Counted from the first letter of the stretch, positions 16,461 through 25,477 are shown. The stretch is DNA of 64,000 nucleotides from Ewingella sp963519305 (GCA_963519305.1 CAUQMS010000004.1:220004-284003); one strand, 5' to 3'. Notes: generated by a model not told the origin, from the letters alone. Translations and numbers: made by a program.

Positions 16461-18113
16461 TTATGCAGCGCGATGACGGCCGTTACCCGGGATCGCATTA
16501 ATCAGTTCTTTGGTGTAATCGCTGCCCGGGCGGGCAAACACCGATTCGACGTCGCCGGAATCCACCTGCTGTCCGCGGTTAAGCACCGAGACGCTGTGTG
16601 AAATCTGCCGAACAGTGGCGAGGTCGTGAGAAATAAACAGATATGTCAGGCCGAGGGAGTCCTGTAATTCCTGCAACAGGCTCAGTATTTGTGCCTGCAC
16701 TGTGACGTCCAGCGCCGACGTGGCTTCATCCAGCACCAGCACTTTGGGTTCGAGGATCAGTGCACGGGCCAGCGCCACGCGCTGACGCTGACCGCCCGAG
16801 AGTTCGCGGGGTTTACGGGTGAGCAGTTCCGGCGGCAGGGCCACGTGTTCAGCAATTTTGTGGACCCGCTGGCGGCGCTCCTCAGTGCTGAGTGGCTCGA
16901 AATTCAGCAGCGGTTCTTCAATCACTTTGAACAGCGTTTGTGACGGATCCAGTGAGGCAAACGGATTCTGATAGACCAGCTGGATCTTACGGCGCAGCTG
17001 GCGCAGCGCTTCCCCTTTCAACTGAGTAATATCCTGGCCGTCGATAAAGACGTGACCGGAATCGGGCTGCTGGAAGCCGAGCAAAATCCGCGCCAGCGTG
17101 GTTTTACCTGAGCCGGATTCGCCGACCAGAGAGTGCGTAGTACCGCGTGCAATGCTGAAGGAGACGTTATCCACGGCGCGAAACGCCGGTTTGCCTTTCC
17201 CCCCGAGGGCAAAATCTTTGATGACATTTTCAACACGCAGCACGCTGTCGGTTGACGACTCACGCACACTGGCGCGGTGCTTGCCCGAAAGGGCGGGCAC
17301 ATCGGCAAACAGCTGGCGGGTATAGTCGCTTTTCGGCGTATTCAGCACTTCAGCCGTGACGCCCTGTTCCTGCACTTTGCCGTGACGAAACACCAGCAGG
17401 CGGTCGGCACGTTCGGCAGCAACGGCGAGGTCATGGGTGACGAACAGTACAGCGGTGCCGAATTCATGGCGCAGTTCGTCTATCAAATCCAGAATGCGTT
17501 TTTGCACCGTGACGTCCAGCGCACTGGTAGGTTCATCAGCGATGATCAGTGCCGGTTGCAGTGCAATGGCAATGGCGATCAGCACCCGCTGTTTCATGCC
17601 GCCGGAAAGCTCATGCGGATACTGTTTCACCCGCAGCTCAGGGTGCGAAAGCCCGACGCGGGCCAGCAGTTCGACCACGCGTTCATCGCGCTGTTTACGC
17701 GGCAGACGGCGGTGAATATTCAAAATCTCCGCCACCTGTGCGCCGATGGTTTTCACCGGATTCAGCGAACTGGTCGGGTCCTGTGGGATCAGGCTGATGC
17801 GCGCCCCGCGCAGGGCATCCAGACGGCGCTGCGACCACTGGCTGATATCAATCCCGTTGAGTCGGATAGCCCCCTGTTGCAGATGACCGTTTTCCGCCAG
17901 CAGACCAATAATGGCCTGCGCGGTGGTGGTTTTGCCCGAGCCGGATTCGCCGACCAGCGCCACCACTTCACCCGGGTAAATCGAAAACGAGACGTTATGC
18001 ACCACGGTCTGGTTCTGTGTGCCGCTGCTGTAGGCGATGGAGACATCTTCGAGAGCCAGCACCGGCGTGGCTTCTCCGTTGGCAGTGCGGTTAAGGCTGA
18101 GGTTCAGGCTCAT
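16461..18113 (-). CDS. Dipeptide/nickel-type ABC transporter ATP-binding protein, fused DppD-DppF
   Basis: A 550-residue protein with two complete ABC domains. Domain 1 has Walker A GESGSGKTTTAQ near residue 55 and signature LSGGMKQR near 165. Domain 2 has GESGSGKTTLAR near 330 and LSGGQRQRVALARAL near 440. It replaces the usual separate DppD and DppF subunits. It follows the second permease gene with a 4-base overlap and would power the importer encoded upstream. Confidence 0.9.
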   Translation of the reverse strand: MSLNLSLNRTANGEATPVLALEDVSIAYSSGTQNQTVVHNVSFSIYPGEVVALVGESGSGKTTTAQAIIGLLAENGHLQQGAIRLNGIDISQWSQRRLDALRGARISLIPQDPTSSLNPVKTIGAQVAEILNIHRRLPRKQRDERVVELLARVGLSHPELRVKQYPHELSGGMKQRVLIAIAIALQPALIIADEPTSALDVTVQKRILDLIDELRHEFGTAVLFVTHDLAVAAERADRLLVFRHGKVQEQGVTAEVLNTPKSDYTRQLFADVPALSGKHRASVRESSTDSVLRVENVIKDFALGGKGKPAFRAVDNVSFSIARGTTHSLVGESGSGKTTLARILLGFQQPDSGHVFIDGQDITQLKGEALRQLRRKIQLVYQNPFASLDPSQTLFKVIEEPLLNFEPLSTEERRQRVHKIAEHVALPPELLTRKPRELSGGQRQRVALARALILEPKVLVLDEATSALDVTVQAQILSLLQELQDSLGLTYLFISHDLATVRQISHSVSVLNRGQQVDSGDVESVFARPGSDYTKELINAIPGNGRHRAA

Positions 18114-18976
18114 CGGCGGCTCCTGCGAAATGACTGACTGATGCGGTTAGCGCAGAGCACAACCAACACGACGACGACGCCGGGAAAGGTGGTCAGCCAC
18201 CAGGCGGTGGAGATGTAGTTACGGCCTTCGGCGATCAGTAAGCCCCATTCCGGCGTCGGCGGTGGGGTGCCATAACCGAGGAAGCTCAGGGTGGAGATTG
18301 CCAGAATAGCGCTGCCAAATTGCAGGGCTGAAAAGGCGATCACCGAGGTGAGCGAGTTCGGCAAAATATGCCGCCACAGTACGGCACCAAAGGTTCCGCC
18401 GCTGCCGTAAGCGGCTTCGACGTAATCGCTGTGCCGCACCAGCACCACTTCGGAACGGGCGAGGCGGGCGAAGTTGGCAATCGACGTCACCCCGACGGCA
18501 ATCGCCGCATGGACCGTGCCGAAGCCGAGTAAAATAATCACCGACAGCGACAACAGCAGGCCGGGAATGGACAGCAGTACGTCGACGATGCGCATGACGA
18601 CAGTATCGGCGAAGCCACCGACGGCACCCGCGAACAGCCCGAGTGCGGTACCGAGCACCAGCCCGAGGGCGACCGCCACCAGTGCGCCGGAGAGAGAGTG
18701 TGACGCGCCGTAGACAATACGCGCGTATACATCGCGGCCCAGCTGGTCAGTCCCCAGCCAGTGACCGGCCTGCGGAGCCAGACGCTGAGCGCCCGCCACG
18801 CCCTCCGTACCGCTGTAAGTGGTGAAAAGCCCCGGCGCGATGGCCCATAAAATCACCACGATCATCACGGCCCAGGCCAGAATTAGCCCTGGCTGGAGGC
18901 GGGTGAACAGGCTGCTTCGCATGGCCGGTTTGGCGACGGGAGCCGCCTGAAGTTGATCAATCGGTAAGCTGCTCAT
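18110..18976 (-). CDS. Peptide-type ABC transporter permease (DppC-like)
   Basis: A 288-residue inner-membrane permease with about six hydrophobic segments and the DppC/OppC signatures HWLGTDQLGRDVYARIVYG near residue 95 and RSEVVLVRHSDYVEAAYGSGGTFGAVLWRHILPN (EAA loop) around 170-205. It pairs with the DppB-like permease encoded upstream; the genes overlap by 4 bases. The ligand class cannot be read from the permease. Confidence 0.9.
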   Translation of the reverse strand: MSSLPIDQLQAAPVAKPAMRSSLFTRLQPGLILAWAVMIVVILWAIAPGLFTTYSGTEGVAGAQRLAPQAGHWLGTDQLGRDVYARIVYGASHSLSGALVAVALGLVLGTALGLFAGAVGGFADTVVMRIVDVLLSIPGLLLSLSVIILLGFGTVHAAIAVGVTSIANFARLARSEVVLVRHSDYVEAAYGSGGTFGAVLWRHILPNSLTSVIAFSALQFGSAILAISTLSFLGYGTPPPTPEWGLLIAEGRNYISTAWWLTTFPGVVVVLVVLCANRISQSFRRSRR

Positions 18977-19917
18977 GCATGGGCTCCCGCAGAAGTTTTA
19001 AGACGTGGATCCAGTAACGGGAACACCAGATCAACCAGCAGGTTGATGGCCACAAAGGCGGCGGCGGAGATCACCACAATTGCCTGCAACACCGCGACGT
19101 CCTGATTATTCACCGCCTGTTGAGTCAGCTGGCCCAGACCGTTGAGACCAAACACCGTTTCGGTGATAAGCGCCCCGGCAATCAGTTCGCCAAACAGCAG
19201 ACCGGCGATCGTCAGGGCAGGCAGCATGGCGTTACGCGCCACGTGCCGCCACAGCACACCGCTGCGCGACGCACCTTTAGCTCGGGCCACGGCCACGAAG
19301 GGCTGGGTCTGGACCTGATCAATACTGCGGATCAGAATTTGCGCCAGCGGGGCAGAAATTGGCACCGCCAGCGTAACGATAGGCAGAATCAGCCCGACCC
19401 ATTCACCTGGATTAATCACCGGGATCCAGCGCAGGTGGAAGGAGAAAAACTGGATCAGCGCAATGCCGAGCCAGAAAGTGGGAATAGAGATAAACAGCGA
19501 CGGCAGTGACTGAAACAGCGACTTCAGCCAGCCAAAGTGCAGCAGGCTGGAGAGGAATGCGATGGCAACGGCCACCGCCGTCGCCAGCACAAAGCCGAGC
19601 ACCGCCAGACGTAAGGTCGGTGGGAAGTTACTCTTGAGTAAGTCCGTCACCGGCACGCCTGCCTGAATCGAATAGCCCAAATCCCCGCGCAGGAAATTGC
19701 CCAGCGTGTGGAAATACTGCTGCCACACTGGAATATCTGCGCCATAGGCGGCGCGCATATCCGCAACCTGCGCCGGGCTCAGGCCCATATCCGGGTTCTG
19801 AAATTTGATCAGGATGGCGTCACCGGGCAGCACCTGTAACAGGATGAAGGAGACGGTAAACGCCGCCCACAACACCAGAATGGCCTGCCCGATGCGTCCG
19901 CTAAAATATCGGCTCAT
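18973..19917 (-). CDS. Peptide-type ABC transporter permease (DppB-like)
   Basis: A 314-residue inner-membrane protein opening RIGQAILVLWAAFTVSFILLQVLPGD, the normal N-terminal helix of DppB/OppB permeases, followed by RGDLGYSIQAGVPV near residue 95 and an EAA-type loop (AVARAKGASRSGVLWRHV) near 225. It lies 16 bases after the binding-protein gene and overlaps the next permease gene by 4 bases. Confidence 0.9.
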   Translation of the reverse strand: MSRYFSGRIGQAILVLWAAFTVSFILLQVLPGDAILIKFQNPDMGLSPAQVADMRAAYGADIPVWQQYFHTLGNFLRGDLGYSIQAGVPVTDLLKSNFPPTLRLAVLGFVLATAVAVAIAFLSSLLHFGWLKSLFQSLPSLFISIPTFWLGIALIQFFSFHLRWIPVINPGEWVGLILPIVTLAVPISAPLAQILIRSIDQVQTQPFVAVARAKGASRSGVLWRHVARNAMLPALTIAGLLFGELIAGALITETVFGLNGLGQLTQQAVNNQDVAVLQAIVVISAAAFVAINLLVDLVFPLLDPRLKTSAGAHA

Positions 19918-19933
19918 GGTTTACTCCCGCTGA

Positions 19934-21577
19934 TTAATGCTTTTCCAGCCACGCGCCGTAGAAGCTCGGACGGCCAACGGCTTCAAAGTTGATGCCTTTG
20001 AGGTATGGCGCACCGGCAAACACCTGTGGCTCTTCGAAGATCGGAATGACATAAGCCTGATCCAGCAGGTAGTTCTGCACGTCAGCGGTCAGTGCCAGAC
20101 GTTTTTTCGGATCCACTTCGGCGGACACGGCAATCAGCAAATCATTGAGTTTGTCATCGCGGAAGCTTTTCACCTTGCTGCTGGAGCCGCCTTTTTGCAG
20201 CAGAACATCGCGGTTGGTCGGGTAGAAGGCGCTTTTGATCACGTCCGGATCGGCGCGGCCCACTTCAACCACATAAGCGGCGGTTTTTTCCGGATCCAGA
20301 TTATCGGCTACGCGGCTGCCTGCATCACCGGCCAGAATGTTGAGTTTGACGCCCACCTGTCCCCACTGCTGCGACACCAGCTGCAACACTTCTTTGTTTT
20401 GCGGCTGCGGCAGAGATTCATACACGGTCAGCGACAGCGTTTTGCCGTCTTTCTGGCGAATGCCGTTCGGACCGGCTTTCCAGCCCGCCTCGTCCAGCAG
20501 CTTTTTGGCCTGCGCCGGGTCGTAGGTCAGTTTGTTGGCTAAATCGACATAACCGGCGGCGGTTTTCGCCACCACGGAAGTGGCCTGCGGGTAATTTGGT
20601 GAGAAGAGGGTATCAACCACTTGTTTGGAGTTGGTGGCATGCAGCAGTGCCTGACGCACTTTTAAATCCGATACCAGCGCGTTATCCGGGCGGAAAGCGA
20701 TTCCATCGTTGACGCCTTTGGTTGGTGCGGCATAAATCGGGAAGTTCTGTTCTTTGGCCTGCTTCTCGTCATAGGCCTGAACCTGACGGATGAAATCTGC
20801 CTGACCGGCCAGCAGCGCGCCGATACGTACGCTGTCTTCGTTGGTGACGATCACTTTGATGCCATCAAGATTGGCGCGGCCTTGTTGTTTAAGCTTCGCC
20901 GGGCCCCAGTTGTAATCTTTACGTGCGGTCAGATCGACTTCCCGGCCGAGCGTCTCTTTGCTGACCACAAACGGGCCAGAGCCGATGATGTGAGTGGCGT
21001 CGCCAAGGGAGTCAAAACTGCGGTTGAGCGTGCTTAGTGAAACCAGACCCGAGCCGATAGTGGCCGTGCCTTGCAGGAAGCCCGGCGAGGATTTCTTAAA
21101 GAAGAATTTCACGGTCAGCGGGTCAACCACTTCGCTATGGTCATAGTTGTTGATCACTTCCGAGACCGGCAGGTTGTGTTCTTTATTGCCAAGGCCGTAG
21201 GTATCAAAGTTTTTTGCCACGGCAGCGGCATCCAGCGGCGTACCGTCAGAGAAGGTCACACCGGGGCGGATTTTAAAGGTGTATTCGGTCTTGTCGGCGT
21301 TGAAACTCCAGGACTCTGCTATCCAGGGTTCAATCTCCAGTGTCTGCGGATTCTGATAGGTCAGTTTGTCAGTGATCTGATTCAGAATGCCGCCGTTCGG
21401 ATAAAATCCGCCCGCCGGTGGATATAAGTTGGTATGTGCCTGTTGTTCTAAATAGACCAGCGTCCCACCCTGAACAGGGGTTCCGTCGGCGGCAAATACG
21501 GTGCTGGTGGTAGAAATTAAAAGCCCTAAAGCCAGAGCGCGGGAAACCGCGTTCAAACGGCGAATGGTATGCATCAA
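19934..21577 (-). CDS. Peptide-type ABC transporter substrate-binding protein (KPN_01854-type)
   Basis: A 547-residue exported protein of the SBP_bac_5 (OppA/DppA) class. A signal peptide ends near STVFAADG; the mature part shows LAYQNPQTLEIEPWIAESW-like binding-protein start motifs (here TDKLTYQNPQTLEIEPWIA) near residue 75 and YTFKIRPGVTFSDGTPLDAAAV near 110. It is the first gene of the operon that continues with two permeases, a fused ATPase, a flavin monooxygenase, a CMD protein and a glyoxalase-fold protein. It therefore decides what the pathway takes up, but the ligand is unknown. Confidence 0.88.
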   Translation of the reverse strand: MMHTIRRLNAVSRALALGLLISTTSTVFAADGTPVQGGTLVYLEQQAHTNLYPPAGGFYPNGGILNQITDKLTYQNPQTLEIEPWIAESWSFNADKTEYTFKIRPGVTFSDGTPLDAAAVAKNFDTYGLGNKEHNLPVSEVINNYDHSEVVDPLTVKFFFKKSSPGFLQGTATIGSGLVSLSTLNRSFDSLGDATHIIGSGPFVVSKETLGREVDLTARKDYNWGPAKLKQQGRANLDGIKVIVTNEDSVRIGALLAGQADFIRQVQAYDEKQAKEQNFPIYAAPTKGVNDGIAFRPDNALVSDLKVRQALLHATNSKQVVDTLFSPNYPQATSVVAKTAAGYVDLANKLTYDPAQAKKLLDEAGWKAGPNGIRQKDGKTLSLTVYESLPQPQNKEVLQLVSQQWGQVGVKLNILAGDAGSRVADNLDPEKTAAYVVEVGRADPDVIKSAFYPTNRDVLLQKGGSSSKVKSFRDDKLNDLLIAVSAEVDPKKRLALTADVQNYLLDQAYVIPIFEEPQVFAGAPYLKGINFEAVGRPSFYGAWLEKH

Positions 21578-21661
21578 CGTATCCTTTTTCTTATCGGCAA
21601 GTGAACGTCACTGAAGTCCGCCGTGATGGCTTTAGAACTAAAGTGGTGGTTCTATATCAAA

Positions 21662-21675
21662 CCTTTTTAAAAAGG
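21662..21675. promoter_or_regulatory. 14-bp palindrome in the importer-operon promoter region
   Basis: CCTTTTTAAAAAGG is a perfect palindrome 85 bases upstream of the binding-protein start, between element E2 and the operon. It could be an operator. No regulator gene adjoins it, and A/T palindromes can arise by chance. Confidence 0.35.
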
Positions 21676-21788
21676 ATATAAACGAAGGATTATTGCTATG
21701 GATAGCGATAAAGTGGCAATAGGAATGTATTGAACATTGAGCCATGTTCAGGGGGCTTTGAGCTGCCGCTCAAACTGGCTTTCAAATC

Positions 21789-21842
21789 TTCAACTTCAAC
21801 TTCAACTTCAACTTCAACTTCAACTTCAACTTCAACTTCAAC
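21789..21842. repeat. TTCAAC hexanucleotide array, 9 units
   Basis: Nine perfect copies of TTCAAC at the left end of element E2, followed by TTCAAG. The position matches the AAATTC array of E1 but the unit differs by one base, so the arrays expanded independently or were converted as a block. Confidence 0.95.
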
Positions 21843-22297
21843 TTCAAGCTCGTGGGCGTCGGCCCACACCGACCAGAGGGCCGCAGTCGCTCGGCCCTCT
21901 GGACTCCGAGCTTTTTAAAAACAGCAGCTGCGCTGGTCACAATGGCCGTGTTTCAGTCACTTCTGTTATAGCCGCAAAATGTCGCCGCTTAGGCGGTGCC
22001 TTCGCTGCGGGTTTCGAGCCTAAGGTCTCGAACCTCTTGCTCAGCGCCATTTTTGAATGCGGCCCACACTTTTTGAAAAGACAAATGCAGACCAGGCTTT
22101 GTCTTTATCTTTTGATTTACATAGCCGCTAAGGCGCAGTCAAAAATGGCACCGGATGAGAGGTTCGAGACCTGTGGCTCGAACCCGAAATACGGGGACGG
22201 CGCAGCCGTGACATTTTGCGCCGTGAGCGGAAGTGTCTGAAACACGTGCCCTGCCAGCCGCGAAGCTGTCGGTGTCTCATAGAAAAACGCAGGAGAT

Positions 22298-22329
22298 CCA
22301 AGAGGAGGCGCGTTTACGCCTCCTTTTGG
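22298..22329. repeat. AGGAGG hairpin of element E2
   Basis: Stem CCAAGAGGAGGCG with CGCCTCCTTTTGG and loop CGTTTA. Compared with E1 and E3 the top of the stem changes from GGTT/AACC to GGCG/CGCC, so pairing is kept while the loop stays identical. Confidence 0.85.
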
Positions 22330-22392
22330 GCGGGTGTGGGCAGCAGGCCCACGGCGTTGACCTTGAATTTAAAGATTCAAAGATTTAAATCT

Positions 22393-23235
22393 TTAAAAAG
22401 CTGACCTGAGTGGTAACTCAACATCCCCCGGTAATGGCCGTTGCCCCCGAATCCCGTGATGATTTTTACGGCAGGCCGCCACAAAGGATTCGAACAGCTG
22501 GCGCGACACCGCGTCGGTCAGGCTATGCCACTCAGGATGCCACTGTACGCCGAGGGCGAAAGGATGATTACGTACGCTGACGGCTTCGATCAGGTTGTCC
22601 GGTGCACGGGCTTCGATGGTCAGTTCCGCACCCAGACGTTTTGCGCCCTGGCCGTGCAGGGAGTTAACCTGAAACTGCTGATAGTCCGGCAGCAGTTCGG
22701 CAAGCAAACCGCCCGGCTCGATATGCACCGGATGCACCAGATCGTACTGCGCATCGTGCGGCAGGGCGGTGTCTTCGCGATGATCCATGTAACCCGGCTG
22801 CTCATGCACTTTACGGTAAAGTGCGCCACCGGTGGCGACGACAAGTTCCTGCATACCACGGCAGGCGGCAAAAAGCGGGATCCGCTGATCCAGCGTGGCA
22901 CGGATTAATGCCAGACTGAGTTTATCGCGGCCGGGATCAGCCAGGGGTTCAATGCCGTCTTCGCCATAAAGATGGGGTTCGACATTGCTCGGGCTGCCGG
23001 TCAGAAAGATGCCATCGAGACGTGATAACACCTCATCAATGGCTCCTTCGCGGGAAGCCAGTTCGTGGGGAAGACAAACGGGTAACGCATTGGCGTTGAA
23101 GATTGCGTCGAGATATTTTTCATGCACCGTGAGTGCCGGGTTCTCGTCGATGGTGTTTTCACACATCACCACCCCAATGATCGGTCTGTAGCTGGTCTCT
23201 TTTCTGGCCTGCGCCGTGGAAAATATATTGCCCAT
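22393..23235 (-). CDS. puuD: Gamma-glutamyl-gamma-aminobutyrate hydrolase PuuD
   Basis: PuuD releases GABA from gamma-glutamyl-GABA in the glutamylated putrescine pathway. The class I glutamine-amidotransferase fold is clear: nucleophile in AACRGMQELVVATGG near residue 124, then NSLHGQGAK and the catalytic histidine in GVQWHPEW near 235. At 280 residues it is longer than E. coli PuuD (about 254), with extra residues at both ends. The C-terminal tail (RSAF) ends in a TAA lying inside element E2. It is transcribed divergently from puuA. Confidence 0.94.
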   Translation of the reverse strand: MGNIFSTAQARKETSYRPIIGVVMCENTIDENPALTVHEKYLDAIFNANALPVCLPHELASREGAIDEVLSRLDGIFLTGSPSNVEPHLYGEDGIEPLADPGRDKLSLALIRATLDQRIPLFAACRGMQELVVATGGALYRKVHEQPGYMDHREDTALPHDAQYDLVHPVHIEPGGLLAELLPDYQQFQVNSLHGQGAKRLGAELTIEARAPDNLIEAVSVRNHPFALGVQWHPEWHSLTDAVSRQLFESFVAACRKNHHGIRGQRPLPGDVELPLRSAF

Positions 23236-23562
23236 GTTACCGCCTCGTTGAGTTGTTTGAAGGGTTGAAAAAACCGCGCCTTGTCGCTTCCGCCGTTCAA
23301 TTTAGTTGACATTACTCTTCTAAAACTAGCAGCGGAAGGGGGCTTTTTCAAACCGGTTTGTAACCAAAATGTTGCAGTTGCAAAACAATTCCGATGAGTC
23401 TAGGGTTATTGATGAGACTAATGTTTGAGCATTATGTGAGGTGTTCCATCAATAGATGAAGTGTGTTGAAAGAAAGTGCGTTGAGAGAAACAGAACGTTC
23501 TGAACGGCGGGGCATCATGGTGGTGCCAGAGTCGCCAAAAAAAGGCAAACGGTGGAAATCCT
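23236..23562. promoter_or_regulatory. Divergent puuD/puuA regulatory region
   Basis: This 327-base gap separates the divergent puuD and puuA starts and must hold both promoters. The clearest signal is CAAACCGGTTTG (23349-23360), a perfect 12-bp palindrome of the type bound by LacI-family repressors. I do not see a convincing copy of the PuuR site known from E. coli. No hairpin or small ORF of note was found in the rest. Confidence 0.5.
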
Positions 23563-24996
23563 ATGCAATCGATCATTCTTGAATCAAACAGTTCCGAAGT
23601 TGAAGACTTCGCTGCACACGGCGAAGAGAAACGAAGTAGCGCGTTCCAGGATGAAGTAACTCAATACCTGGAGCGTCAACCTCTCACACTTCACGTCGAT
23701 GTCCTCCTCACAGATTTAAACGGCAGTTTCCGCGGCAAACGCATCCCCGTCTCAGCGCTAAGAAAAATCGAAAAAGGCTGTTATTTCCCAGCTTCCGTGT
23801 TCGCTATGGATATTCTTGGCAACGTGGTGGAAGAGGCCGGTTTGGGCCAGGAATTAGGTGAGCCCGATCGCATCTGTTTACCCGTCCCCGGCACGCTTGC
23901 GCCTTCGGCTTCTGACCCCGATCACATCGGCCAGTTGCTGCTGACCATGCTTGACGAAGATGGCACTCCCTTTGACGTTGAACCCCGCAATGTGCTGAAT
24001 CATCTGTGGCAAACATTGCGCCAGCGGGGATTGTTCCCGGTGGTAGCGGTAGAGTTGGAGTTCTATCTGCTCGACAGGCAGCGAGATGCGGAAGGCTCAA
24101 TTCAGCCGCCGTGTACCCCCGGAACCAACGAACGCAGCATTCACACTCAATGCTATTCGGTGGATAATCTCGACCATTTCGCCGATGTTCTCAGCGATAT
24201 CGACCGTCTTGCCCATATTCAGGGTTTGCCGGCCGACGGCGCCGTAGCCGAGTCTTCGCCTGGTCAGTTCGAAATCAACTTGCACCACAGTGACAATATC
24301 CTGCGCGCCTGCGACCACGCCCTGACCCTAAAAAGGCTGGTGCGTCTGGTGGCGGAAAATCATGATATGGACGCCACCTTTATGGCGAAACCGTATGATG
24401 AACATGCCGGCAGCGGTATGCATATTCACCTGAGCGTGCTCGACGACAATGGAAAGAATCTGCTGGCCGACGGCGAAGGGGAAGATTCCACGCTGATGAA
24501 ACGTGCGCTGGCCGGGATGCTCGCACTGATGCCCGCCTCGATGGCGGTGCTGGCGCCGAACGTCAACGCTTTCCGCCGCTTCCAGCCCGGTATGTACGTG
24601 GCGACGCAAGCATCGTGGGGCCACAATAACCGCACGGTTGCGCTGCGTGTGCCGTGCAGTGGCACCGCCGATCACCGTGTGGAGTACCGTCTGGCGGGCG
24701 CAGATGCCAACCCGTATCTGGTTGTTGCCAGCGTGCTGGCCGGTATGCTGTATGGTCTCGACAACGATTTACCGCTGCCTGAACCCGTGACCGGTAACGG
24801 TCTGGAGCAGGAAGGTATGCCGCTGCCAATCCGCCAGAGCGATGCGCTGCTGGAATTCGACGAGCAACCGGCGTTGAAAAAATACCTCGGCGCGCGCTTC
24901 TCACAGGTTTATCACGCCTGTAAATCAGACGAACTGTTGCAGTTTGAGCGGCGCGTGACCGAAACTGAAATCGACTGGATGCTGCGTAACGCCTGA
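23563..24996 (+). CDS. puuA: Glutamate-putrescine ligase PuuA
   Basis: PuuA, a glutamine-synthetase homologue, joins glutamate to putrescine with ATP, the first step of the Puu pathway. The 477-residue product follows E. coli PuuA closely along its length: VDVLLTDLNGSFRGKRIPVS near residue 45, GCYFPASVFAMDILGNVVEE near 75, GQFEINLHH near 235, KPYDEHAGSGMHIH near 275 and ASWGHNNRTVALRVP near 350. With PuuD divergent and the putrescine importer downstream, import and the first breakdown steps are encoded together; other puu genes (puuB, puuC, puuR) are not in the window. Confidence 0.95.
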   Translation: MQSIILESNSSEVEDFAAHGEEKRSSAFQDEVTQYLERQPLTLHVDVLLTDLNGSFRGKRIPVSALRKIEKGCYFPASVFAMDILGNVVEEAGLGQELGEPDRICLPVPGTLAPSASDPDHIGQLLLTMLDEDGTPFDVEPRNVLNHLWQTLRQRGLFPVVAVELEFYLLDRQRDAEGSIQPPCTPGTNERSIHTQCYSVDNLDHFADVLSDIDRLAHIQGLPADGAVAESSPGQFEINLHHSDNILRACDHALTLKRLVRLVAENHDMDATFMAKPYDEHAGSGMHIHLSVLDDNGKNLLADGEGEDSTLMKRALAGMLALMPASMAVLAPNVNAFRRFQPGMYVATQASWGHNNRTVALRVPCSGTADHRVEYRLAGADANPYLVVASVLAGMLYGLDNDLPLPEPVTGNGLEQEGMPLPIRQSDALLEFDEQPALKKYLGARFSQVYHACKSDELLQFERRVTETEIDWMLRNA

Positions 24997-25124
24997 TCGT
25001 CATCGAACAGTGCAAAATAGGTGCTTTTCTTTGATCACGCGCACTTCAGAGAAAGAAATTGTAACTGAAGGCCTCAAAATCTTGTCATCAGCCCTCAAGT
25101 TAGGGCAAAATACGCCACATGCAG

Positions 25125-25160
25125 AATAACCGACGCTTACAGGCGCCGGTTATTTTTTTT
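25125..25160 (+). terminator. Rho-independent terminator after puuA
   Basis: AATAACCG/CGGTTATT stem extended by inner CGC/GCG pairs, followed by a run of eight T. It lies about 130 bases after the puuA stop and isolates puuA from plaP. Confidence 0.9.
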
Positions 25161-25189
25161 GCATTGTACGGTATGCAAACTAATTCAAC

Positions 25190-25477
25190 AGAGGCCGGAC
25201 CCAGATCCGGATAGATAACCAGGTTCGTGTGTGACCCCAAATCAATAAACGGTCACCACTATGAGGAAATGCATGATGGGGCAATATTTTAAACCTGTAC
25301 CGGTTCCCGCTGGTATCTTTGTCAGCTGCGGCAAACTGCGCTCAGCCTTTATGTCCGTGCTCAGCGATGTAAAGATCAATCCCCCGTTTCCTGGTTATCC
25401 AACACGAAGTCAGCCCTGTACTTTGCGCACGGAGGCGTTTACACGCCCGGTGCTTGCAAATCAGGGAGGGCTGAGCC
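25190..25477 (+). other. Long structured leader upstream of plaP with an overlapping short ORF
   Basis: After the puuA terminator there are more than 300 bases before plaP. They contain hairpins CCGGA/TCCGG (about 25196-25211) and GTGACC/GGTCAC. A 75-codon frame (25261-25488) ends 8 bases inside plaP. Such a leader could let putrescine or translation control plaP. This is inference: the small frame has no strong ribosome site at its first ATG and no recognised motif. Confidence 0.35.

Larger units (their letters stand above)
21757..22401. repeat. Long palindromic intergenic element, copy 2 (E2)
   Basis: Copy 2 of the family. From the left: hairpin TTTGAGC/GCTCAAA (21757-21774), TTCAAC array (21789-21842), hairpin GTGGGC/GCCCAC (21852-21867), 11-bp hairpin CCAGAGGGCCG/CGGCCCTCTGG (21873-21902), core ATGGCCGTGTTTCAG (21942-21956), GCAAAATGTC (21974-21983), GGTCTCGAACCTCT (22024-22037) and GCCATTTTTGA (22046-22056). 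Then come the inverted partners TCAAAAATGGC (22139-22149), AGAGGTTCGAGACC (22158-22171), GACATTTTGC (22210-22219), CTGAAACACG (22237-22246), the AGGAGG hairpin (22298-22329) and a GTGGGC/GCCCAC hairpin. The right end TTTAAAAAGC includes the puuD stop codon. Frames crossing it give only low-complexity peptides. Confidence 0.88.

Noticed and set aside
17277..18137. 286-codon frame antisense to the fused ABC ATPase gene
   Set aside because: A shadow of a well-supported gene.
21737..22240. Long plus-strand open frame across element E2 with a leucine/glutamine repeat
   Set aside because: It is produced by translating the TTCAAC array and the palindrome arms; frames in E1 and E3 give different low-complexity products, so no common protein is kept.
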